The notes under the pieces are model-generated. The model was not told the DNA's origin. It made no database searches and was given only the letters and a program-made list of their open reading frames with translations. From assembly GCF_003626575.1 (NCBI RefSeq), contig NZ_RBDY01000026.1, positions 1 to 64,000 of the forward strand: a DNA stretch of 64,000 bases, read 5' to 3'. Source of the DNA: Streptomyces radicis. Lineage in GTDB: Bacteria; Actinomycetota; Actinomycetes; Streptomycetales; Streptomycetaceae. This document shows positions 15,240 through 23,286 of the stretch, piece by piece (the first letter of the stretch is position 1; the number at the start of each line of letters is the position of its first letter). Position numbers and translations under genes: made by a program.

Positions 15240-16184
15240 TCAGGCGGTGTTGTTGGCCAGCGCCAGGAGACGGTCGCGCGACCCGTTGAACTTGTTCCGG
15301 TCAACGTTCCCCGAGACCCCGGAGACCGAGCCGGTCGAGGTGTACTGCCACGCCGTCCAGACGCCGAAGCCGCCGGGAAGCGTCGGGCTGCCCGTCGTCC
15401 AGTGCGCGACCCACAGCGGGGAGCGCGAGGCCATCCCGTTCCAGCTGCCGGTGCAGGAGTTCCACCAGCCGGGGCTCGTGTAGATCACGACGTCGCGGGT
15501 GGTGCGCGCCTTGTACGTGTTGTAGAAGTCGGTGATCCAGTTGCGCATCGCGGTCTGGGACAGGCCGTAGCACGAGGCGCCGTAGGGGTTGGCCTCGATG
15601 TCGAGCACACCGGGCAGCGTCAGGTTGTCGCGCGACCAGGCGCCGCCGTTGGACGCGAAGTAGTTGGCCTGCACCGCGCCGCTCGACACATTGGGCCTGG
15701 CGAAGTGGTAGGCGCCCCTGATGACCCCGGCGGCGTGGGCGGCCGGGTAGTTGGTGTTGAACGAGGAGTCCCTGAAGCTGGTGCCCTCGGTCGCCTTCAT
15801 CCAGGCGAACTGGATCCCGAAGCCGCGCACCGAGCCCCAGTTGATGGAGCCCTGCCAGTGCGAGACGTCGATGCCCTGCACGCCGCTGGTGTCGAACGGC
15901 GCGATGAACTGGCCCTCGGCGGCGGGGCCTTCGTGGATGAGCGTCCCGGCGCCCATGAACGCCTCGCCCTCCTCGATGTCGCCTATCTCGTCGGGCACGG
16001 GGTCCGCGTCACCGAGCGGCGTGGGGTCCGCCGCAGGGGCCGCCGTTTCCTGGGCCGCCGGTGACGAGGCGGCGGCCGTGTGCGGGGTGGCGAGCAGCAG
16101 GGCGAAGAGGGCGCCGAGCACACCGGCCAGCGTGGCGGAGCGCCAGCGGGCTCGGGAGCGGGCGGAGGAACGGCGGGAAAGCAT
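15240..16184 (-). CDS. Secreted GH25 muramidase (lysozyme)
   Basis: 314 residues with an Arg-rich signal peptide (residues 1-40, hydrophobic LAGVLGALFALLLATP) and a 60-residue acidic/Ala-Pro linker. The glycoside hydrolase family 25 domain begins near residue 100. GIDVSHWQGSINW carries the catalytic Asp106, VLDIEANPYG near 194-202 holds the second acid, and the C-terminus has GVWTAWQYTSTGSVSGVSGN, typical of Streptomyces cellosyl-type lysozymes. It hydrolyses the MurNAc-GlcNAc bond. The amidase gene follows 139 bases downstream on the same strand; together they could release and recycle wall material. Confidence 0.95.
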   Translation of the reverse strand: MLSRRSSARSRARWRSATLAGVLGALFALLLATPHTAAASSPAAQETAAPAADPTPLGDADPVPDEIGDIEEGEAFMGAGTLIHEGPAAEGQFIAPFDTSGVQGIDVSHWQGSINWGSVRGFGIQFAWMKATEGTSFRDSSFNTNYPAAHAAGVIRGAYHFARPNVSSGAVQANYFASNGGAWSRDNLTLPGVLDIEANPYGASCYGLSQTAMRNWITDFYNTYKARTTRDVVIYTSPGWWNSCTGSWNGMASRSPLWVAHWTTGSPTLPGGFGVWTAWQYTSTGSVSGVSGNVDRNKFNGSRDRLLALANNTA

Positions 16185-16906
16185 GACTGCCTCCTGGCAC
16201 GTCGCGGGAGATGGTGGGGACAGACGTCGCTCGGGTGTCCGCGGAGGACGTTCAGCAGCGCTTTGACGCGGTCACGTCACTGAGTGACGCACGTAGACCC
16301 CTTCGATGTGAAGGGGGTTCGGGTGCCCTCTATGGTCCAGTCCTGTGGAGAAGAGAACGGCCTGGGGTGATGGCGTGAGGGTGGCGATAACTTTCCTGTT
16401 CTGAAGGAGAACTGACGGTCGGTTCGTATGCGACGAACGCCCCTCGCGTCACATGGTTGCGCCAGGAACGGGTGGCCCGCGGCCCGCTTGGGCACGGCGG
16501 GTCGGGTCATGGGCGGAACGGTCGCTTCCGCGAAGTGCCTGGCCGCGCGGGCGCGTTCGCCGTGGTGCGGGGGCGGCCGGATGAACGGGTGGTGGACGCG
16601 GTGTGGAGGGGTTTCGTGCGCGCTTGTGGAGGAGCGCTCGGTGCGGGGGTCGTTCCGGAGGGCGCGGCTACGGAGGGTCCGGTGGTGCGGGCCGCCTGCC
16701 GCGGTGGCTTGTTCCGTTTCCGGTGCGGGTCAGGGATGGCGCCTACGGGAGGGAGGGTGGTGGGTGGCGGTCGTCGCGGTCACCGGTCGGCCTGTGTCTG
16801 GGGCCGTTCGCCGAACGGGCGCGGCCGCGTCCCTCGTCGGCGGCCGTTCTCCCGGTGGTCGGGACGGCCGGTCACCCGACGCACAGAGTCACCACACATC
16901 AGTGTC
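16185..16906. other. Long gap (about 720 bases) with regulatory repeats near the lysozyme start
   Basis: No supported gene. A perfect palindrome CGTCAC-TGA-GTGACG lies at 16275-16289 and a 7-base hairpin (CCCCTTC/GAAGGGG) at 16298-16316, both 90-130 bases upstream of the lysozyme on the reverse strand. They probably belong to its promoter. From 16420 to 16906 frames stay open on the plus strand but are Arg/Gly-rich without motifs. This lies beyond the 3' end of the XRE gene. Confidence 0.5.
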
Positions 16907-18280
16907 TCAGCGGATACCGCAGCGCGCGGCCAGGCCGCGGAGGTCCGGGGTGGTGCGGCCGGAGATCAGCAGACCGGACAGAAGCGCTCGCACGGCGGGG
17001 CGTGCATGCGTTTCCTCCGGTGCGTGGTGCTCGGCGCCGAGCAGCGCGCGGACGCACTCCTCCCGGCGGCCCAACTGGCCGAACGCGGTGGCGAGATCGG
17101 TGTAATAGCGGGCGCGTCGTTCGACGGTGGGCAGTGCTGCCGGGGCAACGGTACGGGCGGCGGCCAGTGCTGCGGTGGGGTCGCCGAGGGAGTTCTCGGC
17201 GGAGATGCGGTGCAGCGTCACGGTTGCTGAGCTGAACCCCCCACCGTGGGCCCGCAGAAGCGGCCCGCGCATGCGCCGGGCGAGGGCGGCGGCCTCGTCG
17301 GTGAGTTCTCGCATGCCCCGTTGATCGCCCGCGCGGGCCGCGGTGTACGCGGCGGACTGGATCAGCAGGCCGCGTTCGGCTTCACCGGCGGCCCCGGTTC
17401 GCCTCAGGTCGGCATCATCCGCGGCGGCCAGAGCGATCGTCATGGCCTCGCGGTGCCAGCCCGCCCGCCGGGCGAGGACGGCCAGGGTCCGTGACGCTTC
17501 GCCGCGGGTGAGTACACGGTCGCCGGAATCGGCGAGGCTACGAGCGCGGTCGGCCGCCATCCAGCCGAGTTCCTGCTCGTCGAGCTTGATGAGTAGCCGG
17601 GTGGCCAGCAGGTAGACCTCGGCGAGCGCGGCGTGGTCGGTGGGCTGCTGGGCATCGGGCAGGTACGCATGGCCACTGGTGATCAGCCTGGGCAGGCGAA
17701 CACCGAGCTGGGCGTAGCGACAGGCGTCGAAGTCGGCGGTGGCACGGTCGAGTTCGGTGCGAAGGTGACCGGGCGGAATGACGCTGGCGGAGCCGATGCC
17801 CAGCATGGCGTCCCGAAGGCGGGCCACCATGACGTCACCGAGGGGTGCTTGCTCGGTAGCGCCGGGTAGGCGAGCGCCGGTGGTCGCTGCCGCGGTGACC
17901 GCCAGGCCGGAGAGGAGTTGCCGCCGCCGCACCGGATCCTCCTCGCTGTGGTGCCGTGGTCCGCCGGTCACGATAGACGCGGGCAGGCCCGTGGGCCGGG
18001 CCACATCCCCTCGCCGTGCCCGTGGGCGGCGTACGACAGGAGCGGTGGTGGCGGCCAGGCCGAGAGCGGCGGGTGGCAGGCGCAGGGCGTCGGCGAAGGC
18101 ACGCAGCACGCCGATGTCGGTCAACGGTGTGATCCCACGTTCATAGCGGGAGACCTGAGCGGCGGAGTAACCGGTGAGGGCGCCGAGCTGAGCCAGGGTC
18201 AGCCCCTGTGCGAGCCGGGTGGTGCGCACGATCTCCCCGGGGGTCGACGTAGCCGGGCTGTGCCGGTTGCCTGTGCTCAT
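16907..18280 (-). CDS. XRE-family regulator with TPR-like C-terminus
   Basis: 457 residues from ATG 18280 (MSTGNRHSPATSTPG). Residues 14-70 form the helix-turn-helix (TTRLAQGLTLAQLGALTGYS, AAQVSRYERGITPLTDIG). A linker with RRRQLLSGLAVTAAATTG, a pseudo-Tat stretch frequent in these regulators, leads to about 280 residues of TPR-like helices. It is divergent from the lasso-type precursor; the 104-base intergenic region contains the palindrome TTGCAC-GAT-GTGCAA. It is therefore the candidate regulator of that locus, though such regulators are abundant and the link is positional only. Confidence 0.85.
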   Translation of the reverse strand: MSTGNRHSPATSTPGEIVRTTRLAQGLTLAQLGALTGYSAAQVSRYERGITPLTDIGVLRAFADALRLPPAALGLAATTAPVVRRPRARRGDVARPTGLPASIVTGGPRHHSEEDPVRRRQLLSGLAVTAAATTGARLPGATEQAPLGDVMVARLRDAMLGIGSASVIPPGHLRTELDRATADFDACRYAQLGVRLPRLITSGHAYLPDAQQPTDHAALAEVYLLATRLLIKLDEQELGWMAADRARSLADSGDRVLTRGEASRTLAVLARRAGWHREAMTIALAAADDADLRRTGAAGEAERGLLIQSAAYTAARAGDQRGMRELTDEAAALARRMRGPLLRAHGGGFSSATVTLHRISAENSLGDPTAALAAARTVAPAALPTVERRARYYTDLATAFGQLGRREECVRALLGAEHHAPEETHARPAVRALLSGLLISGRTTPDLRGLAARCGIR

Positions 18281-18359
18281 GCCCGCCCCGTCGCCGCTCG
18301 ATCCGCACCGCTCCGCGGGGGTCACCGTAGCGGGCGTGGCACGGCGGCGGGAGGGCGCT

Positions 18360-18374
18360 TTGCACGATGTGCAA
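18360..18374. promoter_or_regulatory. Operator-like palindrome TTGCAC-GAT-GTGCAA
   Basis: A perfect 6-base-arm palindrome in the divergent region between the XRE gene and the lasso-type precursor, with a further TTGCAT at 18380. It is well placed to control both directions. Binder unknown; the adjacent XRE protein is the first candidate. Confidence 0.5.
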
Positions 18375-18383
18375 GTCCCTTGC

Positions 18384-18551
18384 ATGCGACGGCGGTGCTC
18401 CTGCCGCGGCGGGTGGCCGGTGGGGTCTTCTGAGGGCGCGGCGAGCGGACGGTTCCGCGTGGGCCTGGCCGGTGCCCTGACCCTGGGCGGTAGCGGCTCA
18501 GGAAGCGAGAACAAGCGGAAGGTGTACGCCTATCTCCCGGCCACGCGCTGA
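18384..18551 (+). CDS. Lasso-peptide precursor-like gene, albusnodin type
   Basis: From ATG 18384 the product is 55 residues; a GTG at 18420 would give 44. The C-terminal part reads LAGALTL followed by the core-like GGSGSGSENKRKVYAY and then LPATR. In lasso peptides a conserved Thr sits two residues before the core, the core begins with Gly, and an Asp/Glu at position 7-9 closes the ring; here Thr, Gly1 and Glu8 fit. The recalled albusnodin core is GQGGGQSEDKRRAYNC. Seven of 16 positions match, including Gly1, Glu8, Lys10, Arg11 and Tyr14. The leader lacks an obvious YxxP recognition motif and no strong ribosome site is seen, so the gene may be decayed. A downstream hairpin and a cyclase/acetyltransferase remnant support the call. 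Confidence 0.55.
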   Translation: MRRRCSCRGGWPVGSSEGAASGRFRVGLAGALTLGGSGSGSENKRKVYAYLPATR

Positions 18552-18562
18552 GCCACCGGACT

Positions 18563-18604
18563 CCCGAGGGCGGCGCGCCGCAACCTGACGCGTCGCCCTT
18601 CGGG
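18563..18604 (+). terminator. Hairpin between precursor-like gene and cyclase remnant
   Basis: CCCGAGGGCGGCGCG pairs with CGCGTCGCCCTTCGGG, with one bulge and one wobble. A partial terminator after the precursor gene is common in lasso operons, letting the precursor be made in excess (family knowledge). No T-run follows. Confidence 0.5.
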
Positions 18605-18638
18605 GGCCATTTCCGTTGTCCTGGAGAGGAGTCTCACC

Positions 18639-19412
18639 GTGTTCGTTCCCCACGCCGTCGGCGGATTCGTTCCTGATCGGCCCACCGGACCGACTCCCGT
18701 TCCGGCCTTGGCCACGATGGTCCATGGAGGGCCGTTGCCACTCTGGCAGGTGGGTGGCCCCGGCCCACTGCCACTCCTGGTCGCGCGCCGTGGGCACCGC
18801 CCTCCGCGAGCAGGCGCTCCGTGGCGCCCCCACCCGAGCGCCACCGCCCCGGTGGCGGCCGAACGACTTGGCCGTGCGTTGCTCCGGGCCGTCACCTGCC
18901 GCGTGATCCCGGCCGCCGCCCCGACGTGCGATCTCTCCGGGGGTCTGGATTCCACCACCCTGGCCATGGCCGTCGGGCGCGAGGAGCGGGCGGCCGGGCT
19001 CGAGGCGCAGTTGGGCGGGGGCAACATCCACCGCACCCTGTACCTCTTCGGCGACGGGAGGCCGGGGCCCATCGGCATGGCCACCCTCGCGGTCGATCAC
19101 GCCCTGCGCACCGCCGAGTTCTTCCTCTGCCTCGGCGCGGAGGGCCGAGGCAGAGGGCTCGCGGCGGTGGCCACGCGGCTTGTCGTCCGGCACGGATTCG
19201 AGACGGCCGCCCTGCGCAACGTCCTCCTGACGGTTCTCGCCCCCAATGTCCCGGCCATCCGCGCCTACGAGGCGGCGGGCTTCCGCCTCATCGGCCGTCG
19301 CCGCGACTCCGGGTCCTGGGACGGCCACCCCTGCGACGAGCTGCTGATGGACGCCGTGCCCGCCGACATCCGGGGCCGGGGCGGGCCCTACTCCGCCACC
19401 GCCTCCTCGTAG
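18639..19412 (+). pseudogene. Lasso cyclase fragment fused in frame to a GNAT acetyltransferase fragment
   Basis: GTG 18639 has an excellent ribosome site (GGAGAGGAG). The 257-residue frame has two parts. Residues 1-113 resemble a shortened asparagine-synthetase-like lasso cyclase: APWRPHPSATAPVAAERLGR, then PTCDLSGGLDSTTLAMAV with the PPi-loop SGGLDST. A full cyclase is about 600 residues, so most of both domains is gone. Residues 114-257 match a GNAT acetyltransferase from its second helix onward (GREERAAGLEAQLGGGN, acetyl-CoA loop GAEGRGRGLA, NVPAIRAYEAAGFRLIG). The junction looks like an in-frame deletion between neighbouring genes. The cyclase cannot be active. The acetyltransferase keeps its CoA loop but lacks the first strand and helix. 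Confidence 0.65.
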
Positions 19413-20368
19413 TCGAGGTCCGACTCCGTGAGGCCGATCTCCCGCATCGTCGCGTGGATCCTCTCGATCGACGCGCGGTCCGTCGTGCCGCGCCAGACCG
19501 GGAGGTCCATCCGGGAGGCCAACTCGGGGGCCAGGTCGCTGATCTCGGGCAGCGCCTCGCGGAACGCCTCGGGGTCGGCCGCGATCGCCTCGGCCGTCGC
19601 CGTGACGCCCGCGCGGAACGCCGCCGCCGTTTCCGGGTCCTCGGCGACCCTGTCCGATGTCATCAGATACGTGCCGATCTGGAGGCTCGGCATGGCCGTC
19701 GTGTACGGGCGGGCGATCGCGCGCAGGCCCTGGGACGCGCCGACCGTCGCGAACGGCTCGATCAGCAACCCCGCGTCCACGTCGCCGCGTTCGATCGCCG
19801 CGGGCATGTCGGGGAAGGGCATCTCGACGAACGACACGTCGTCGTTGTCCAGGCCCGCCTCGGCCAGGACGGCGTGGATCACGATGTCGTTGATGTTCTG
19901 GAGGGTGTTGACCGCGATGCGCCCGCCGTCCAGGTCGGCGGCCGACTCGATCGGGCTGTCCTCGGGGACCATGAGCGACGAGAAGTCGTCGTCGGGGGAC
20001 TCCGACGTGCTGGTGCCCGCCGCGATCATCTCGATCGGCATCCGGCGGCCCATCGCGATCAGCGCGGACACCGCGTTCGACCCGGCGACATCGATGTCGC
20101 CGCTCAGCAGCGCGGGGATGACGCTGGCGCCGCCCGCCGATGGGCTCAGCTCGACGTTGAGGCCCTGCTCCTCGAAGTAGCCCTCGCGGATGCCGTAGGC
20201 GAGGAACGACGCCGGGGTGCCCGCCGTCTCCGAGACGACCAGGGTGTCGCCTTCGCCGCCGCCCGAGACGCCCGCGCCCGACAGGTCGCCGCCGTAGTCG
20301 GTGCACGCCGCGGTTGACAGCAGCGCGAGCAGCCCGGCGATCAGCGCCGACGCGCGCCGCCCCCTCAC
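19388..20368 (-). CDS. ABC transporter substrate-binding lipoprotein (SsuA/NMT1 type)
   Basis: 326 residues from GTG 20368, which overlaps the ATPase stop codon (GTGA). The signal peptide ends in the lipobox LLSTAAC with Cys22, so the protein is tethered outside the membrane. The SsuA/THI5-like fold follows (ASFLAYGIREGYFEEQGLNV, DIDVAGSNAVSALIAM, RIAVNTLQNINDIVIHAVLA). Such proteins bind sulfonates, nitrate, taurine or pyrimidine precursors; the ligand cannot be told from sequence. It is the last gene of a four-gene importer operon. Its 3' end overlaps the cyclase-acetyltransferase remnant by 25 bases on the opposite strand. Confidence 0.93.
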   Translation of the reverse strand: MRGRRASALIAGLLALLSTAACTDYGGDLSGAGVSGGGEGDTLVVSETAGTPASFLAYGIREGYFEEQGLNVELSPSAGGASVIPALLSGDIDVAGSNAVSALIAMGRRMPIEMIAAGTSTSESPDDDFSSLMVPEDSPIESAADLDGGRIAVNTLQNINDIVIHAVLAEAGLDNDDVSFVEMPFPDMPAAIERGDVDAGLLIEPFATVGASQGLRAIARPYTTAMPSLQIGTYLMTSDRVAEDPETAAAFRAGVTATAEAIAADPEAFREALPEISDLAPELASRMDLPVWRGTTDRASIERIHATMREIGLTESDLDYEEAVAE

Positions 20369-21132
20369 GCCGCCACCGGCCCGCCGTCGAGCGCGGCGAA
20401 CAGCTCGCCGCGCAGCCTGCCGAACTCCGGGTGCGCCTTGGTCTCCACCTGGTCGCGGCCGCGCGGCAGGTTGACGGTGACCTCGTGGCCGACGTTCGCC
20501 GGTGGCCGCAGCACCAGGACGCGGTCGGCGAGGTAGACGGCCTCGTCGATGTCGTGGGTGACGAACAGGACGGTGATCCCGTACCGCTCCCACACGCCGA
20601 GCAGCAGGTCCTCGAGCCCCGAGCGGGTCTGCGCGTCGACCGAAGCGAACGGCTCGTCCATCAGCAGGATGCTCGGCCGGTACGCCAGCGCGCGGGCGAT
20701 CGCCACGCGCTGCTGCATGCCGCCGGAGAGCTGCCACGGGTAACGGTCGCCGCGCCCCGCGAGCCCCACCGCGTCGAGCGCCTCGTCCGTCAACGCCTCG
20801 GCCTCGCGGCGGTCGACACCCTTGTAACGCAGCGGGAACGCGACGTTGCGGCGCACGGTCATCCACGGCAGCAGCGAGCGGCTGTAGTCCTGGAAGACGA
20901 ACGCCATGTCATCGGGCGGCCCCGTGACCGGCTTGCCGCGCAGGCTGATGTGCCCCGAGGTGGACGGGATCAGGCCCGAGAGGCAGCGCAGCATCGTCGT
21001 CTTGCCGCACCCCGACGAGCCGAGGATGCAGACGAACTCGCGGTCGGCGACGGTGAACGTCAGATCGGCCACGGCGGGTGCGGCGTGCGGGTCGGGGCCG
21101 TAGACCTTCCGCAGGTTGGCGACTTCAAGCAT
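20365..21132 (-). CDS. ABC transporter ATP-binding protein (SsuB/TauB type)
   Basis: 255 residues powering the importer. Walker A GSSGCGKT is at 38-45, the Q-loop near FQDYSRSLLPW at 80-90, the signature LSGGMQQ at 135-141, and Walker B ILLMDE at 155-160 followed by PFASVDAQTR; the switch His lies in VTHDIDEAVYLADRVLVL. All motifs are intact. It overlaps its neighbours on both sides (8 bases with the permease, 4 with the binding protein), so the four genes form one coupled unit. Confidence 0.95.
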   Translation of the reverse strand: MLEVANLRKVYGPDPHAAPAVADLTFTVADREFVCILGSSGCGKTTMLRCLSGLIPSTSGHISLRGKPVTGPPDDMAFVFQDYSRSLLPWMTVRRNVAFPLRYKGVDRREAEALTDEALDAVGLAGRGDRYPWQLSGGMQQRVAIARALAYRPSILLMDEPFASVDAQTRSGLEDLLLGVWERYGITVLFVTHDIDEAVYLADRVLVLRPPANVGHEVTVNLPRGRDQVETKAHPEFGRLRGELFAALDGGPVAA

Positions 21133-21982
21133 CGGTCTTCTCCGTCGACGAAGGGGTGGAAGGGGCGGGGGTCGCTGTCTCGGCGCTCAGGCCGCGGGCG
21201 CCGCGGTGCCACGCGAGCACGCGGCGTTCCACCCTGAGGAACAGCCAGTTGAGGACATAGCCGAGGACGCCGAGCAGGATGATGCCGGTCCACATCTCGG
21301 GGATGGCGAACGAGCGCTGCTGCTCCAGGACGAAGTAGCCGAGGCCGTTGCTGCTCGCGACCATCTCGGAGACGACCATGAGGATGATCGCGATGGCGAG
21401 GCTCGTGCGCATCCCGGCGAAGATGCGGGGGCTCGCGCCCGGCAGGATGATGTGGGCGATCCGCGCGGCCAGCGGGATCCGGTAGGAGCGCGCCATGTCG
21501 AGCTGCTGGGTGTCGACGCCGCGCACGCCGTCGATCGTGTTGAGCAGGATCGGCCAGAGCGCGCCGAGCACGATGACGAAGACCTTCGAGCCGTCGCCCG
21601 CGCCGAACATGAGCAGCGCGAACGGGATCAGCGCGGGCGCCGGGAGCGCCCTCAGGAACTCCACCACCGGCTCGGCCGCGGTGCGCAGCAGGCGGGACAT
21701 GCCGAGCAGCAGGCCGAGGGCGACGCCGAGGACGACGGAGACGGCGTACCCGGCGAGCATGCGCAGCAGGCTGGGCACCAGGTCGCTGCCGACGCGGTCG
21801 AACAGCCACAGCTCGCCGAAGTACTCCAGGATCTCGCCGAGCGGCGGGAAGTAGAAGCTCTGCGCCCGGTGCGACCAGAGGCCATAGCCGATCAACAGGG
21901 CTGCGGGCAGGGCGAGTTCGAGCAGCAGGCCAAGGGCGCGGCGGCCCGTTCCCTTCCGGGGCGCGCGGGTGACGGCGCTCAT
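21125..21982 (-). CDS. ABC transporter permease (SsuC type), second copy
   Basis: 285 residues from ATG 21982 with about six transmembrane helices. The EAA-type cytoplasmic loop is visible around DMARSYRIPLAARIAHIILP, the contact point with the ATPase. The C-terminal 30 residues are Thr/Ser/Pro-rich. It starts inside the stop codon of the first permease (ATGA). Two different permeases in one operon imply a heterodimeric channel. Confidence 0.93.
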   Translation of the reverse strand: MSAVTRAPRKGTGRRALGLLLELALPAALLIGYGLWSHRAQSFYFPPLGEILEYFGELWLFDRVGSDLVPSLLRMLAGYAVSVVLGVALGLLLGMSRLLRTAAEPVVEFLRALPAPALIPFALLMFGAGDGSKVFVIVLGALWPILLNTIDGVRGVDTQQLDMARSYRIPLAARIAHIILPGASPRIFAGMRTSLAIAIILMVVSEMVASSNGLGYFVLEQQRSFAIPEMWTGIILLGVLGYVLNWLFLRVERRVLAWHRGARGLSAETATPAPSTPSSTEKTDA

Positions 21983-22854
21983 GAGGCCACCTCCGCGCGC
22001 TGGGACGGGTGCCACCGCAGGAGGCGGCGTTCGATCGCCTGGAACGCGGTGTTGAGCGCCCAGCCGACCAGCCCGGTGACGATGATCAGGGCGTACATGC
22101 GGGGGAGGTTGGCGTTGGACTGGGCGACCACGATGGACTGGCCGAGCCCGGGGGCGCCCACCACCAGCTCGGCGGTGACGGCGAGCACGAGCGCGATGGC
22201 CGAGGCGATGCGCAGCCCGGTCGCGATGTAGGGGGCGGCGCTGGGGAGCGTGATGCGGAAGAAACGCGCCCGGGGCGGCAGCCCGTAGCTGCGGGCCGTG
22301 TCGTACACGAGCGGGTCGACATCCTGAACGCCGTAGATCACCTGGAGCAGGATCGGCCAGAAGGTGACAAAGACGATCAGGAAGACCTTCATCTCCAGGC
22401 CGACGCCGTAGACCAGGACGGCCAGCGGGATCAGCGCCACCGATGGCACCGGGCGGCAGAACTCGATGACCACCCGCGACAGGCGGTAGGCGGTGCGGTT
22501 CGAGCCGAGCAGGACGCCGATCGGGATGGCGAGCAGCGCGGCCAGGCCGATCCCGAGCGCCCAGCCGCTGAGCGTGCGGCCGATCTCCGTCCACAGCGGG
22601 TGGCCGAACGCCAGCTTGGCCAGCTCGACATAGGTGTCGGTCATCGGCGGGAACCAGTCGCGGGAGAGCACGCCAAGGCGCGCGCACAGCTCGAGCGCCA
22701 CCAGGACGGTGAGCACGCCCGTGACCTTCAGGCCCAGGTCGCGGATCCGGCGGCTGCCGAGCGCGCGTCTGACCCTGCCCTCGGGGAGCCCGTCCGCGGT
22801 CCGAGCCGTCCGTCGCCGAGCGCTTCCGACCGTTTGGACCCCTTCGAGGCTCAT
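21979..22854 (-). CDS. ABC transporter permease (SsuC type), first copy
   Basis: 291 residues from ATG 22854 (MSLEGVQTVGSARRR). There is a basic N-terminal tail of about 45 residues, then about six helices, with the EAA loop at YDTARSYGLPPRARFFRITL. The start codon has no good ribosome site of its own. It lies inside the stop codon of an 11-codon ORF that has AAAGGAG, so translation is probably coupled. Longer in-frame starts upstream would read through that leader in another frame and are less likely. Confidence 0.9.
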   Translation of the reverse strand: MSLEGVQTVGSARRRTARTADGLPEGRVRRALGSRRIRDLGLKVTGVLTVLVALELCARLGVLSRDWFPPMTDTYVELAKLAFGHPLWTEIGRTLSGWALGIGLAALLAIPIGVLLGSNRTAYRLSRVVIEFCRPVPSVALIPLAVLVYGVGLEMKVFLIVFVTFWPILLQVIYGVQDVDPLVYDTARSYGLPPRARFFRITLPSAAPYIATGLRIASAIALVLAVTAELVVGAPGLGQSIVVAQSNANLPRMYALIIVTGLVGWALNTAFQAIERRLLRWHPSQRAEVAS

Positions 22855-22886
22855 GAGGTGGAAGGGGTAGGTTCGGACCTGCTCAT
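22851..22886 (-). CDS. 11-codon leader ORF coupled to the importer operon
   Basis: ATG 22886 preceded by AAAGGAGTCTCC encodes MSRSEPTPSTS and stops at TGA 22853-22851, sharing ATGA with the permease start. The strong ribosome site belongs to this mini-gene rather than to the permease. It is either a coupling device or a leader peptide that tunes operon expression. No Cys or Leu run is present to suggest classical attenuation. Confidence 0.6.
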   Translation of the reverse strand: MSRSEPTPSTS

Positions 22887-22921
22887 GGAGACTCCTTTGT
22901 GCTCGATCGCGGGTTGTGGGC

Positions 22922-22950
22922 AAGCTACGGTCTTATTCCGCACAGAGCAA
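22922..22950 (-). promoter_or_regulatory. Promoter of the importer operon
   Basis: On the reverse strand TTGCTC (22950-22945) and TAGCTT (22927-22922) are 17 bases apart, a good housekeeping-type pair, about 36 bases before the leader ORF. The flanking 22950-22985 stretch is unusually AT-rich for this genome. Confidence 0.55.
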
Positions 22951-23286
22951 TACAGGTGGAGGAATTTCCCTCTATAAGAAAAAGTGGGGGAAGGGTGCCT
23001 CGGCCCGGTCGAACGCGGGACGATTTCGGTGTGAGGCCATGCCGCGGCGGCCCGGGCCGTACGGTGCCGTCGGCGCACTCAGGGGTGTCGGCGCACTCAG
23101 GGGTGATGTGGGCCGCCGTTGACAGGCGGCGTGGATCGTCGGAGCGGGGCACCCCGGGCACGGTCGTCGAACATGGGCCTGTCGATGCCGTGCTCGGCCA
23201 TCCACGGGTTCGGCCGACCGCGCCGCGTCAGGGAATGACCGGGGCGGTGGCCGGGGGAGCGGTCGGGAGGGTGACCGGGGGAGTGC
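22951..23286. other. Gap of about 340 bases with a tandem repeat
   Basis: No supported gene. An 18-base unit (GTCGGCGCACTCAGGGGT) occurs twice in tandem near 23068-23104. The remaining sequence is GC-rich and featureless up to the stop of the M23 peptidase gene. Confidence 0.5.

Noticed and set aside
16428..16906. Open plus-strand frames after the lysozyme promoter
   Set aside because: Arg/Gly/Val-rich, no motif, no ribosome site, and three frames are open at once, as expected for GC-rich noncoding DNA.
18936..18990. SGGLDST motif as a functional asparagine synthetase
   Set aside because: Only about 110 residues of the family are left and no synthetase body follows; the rest is an acetyltransferase.
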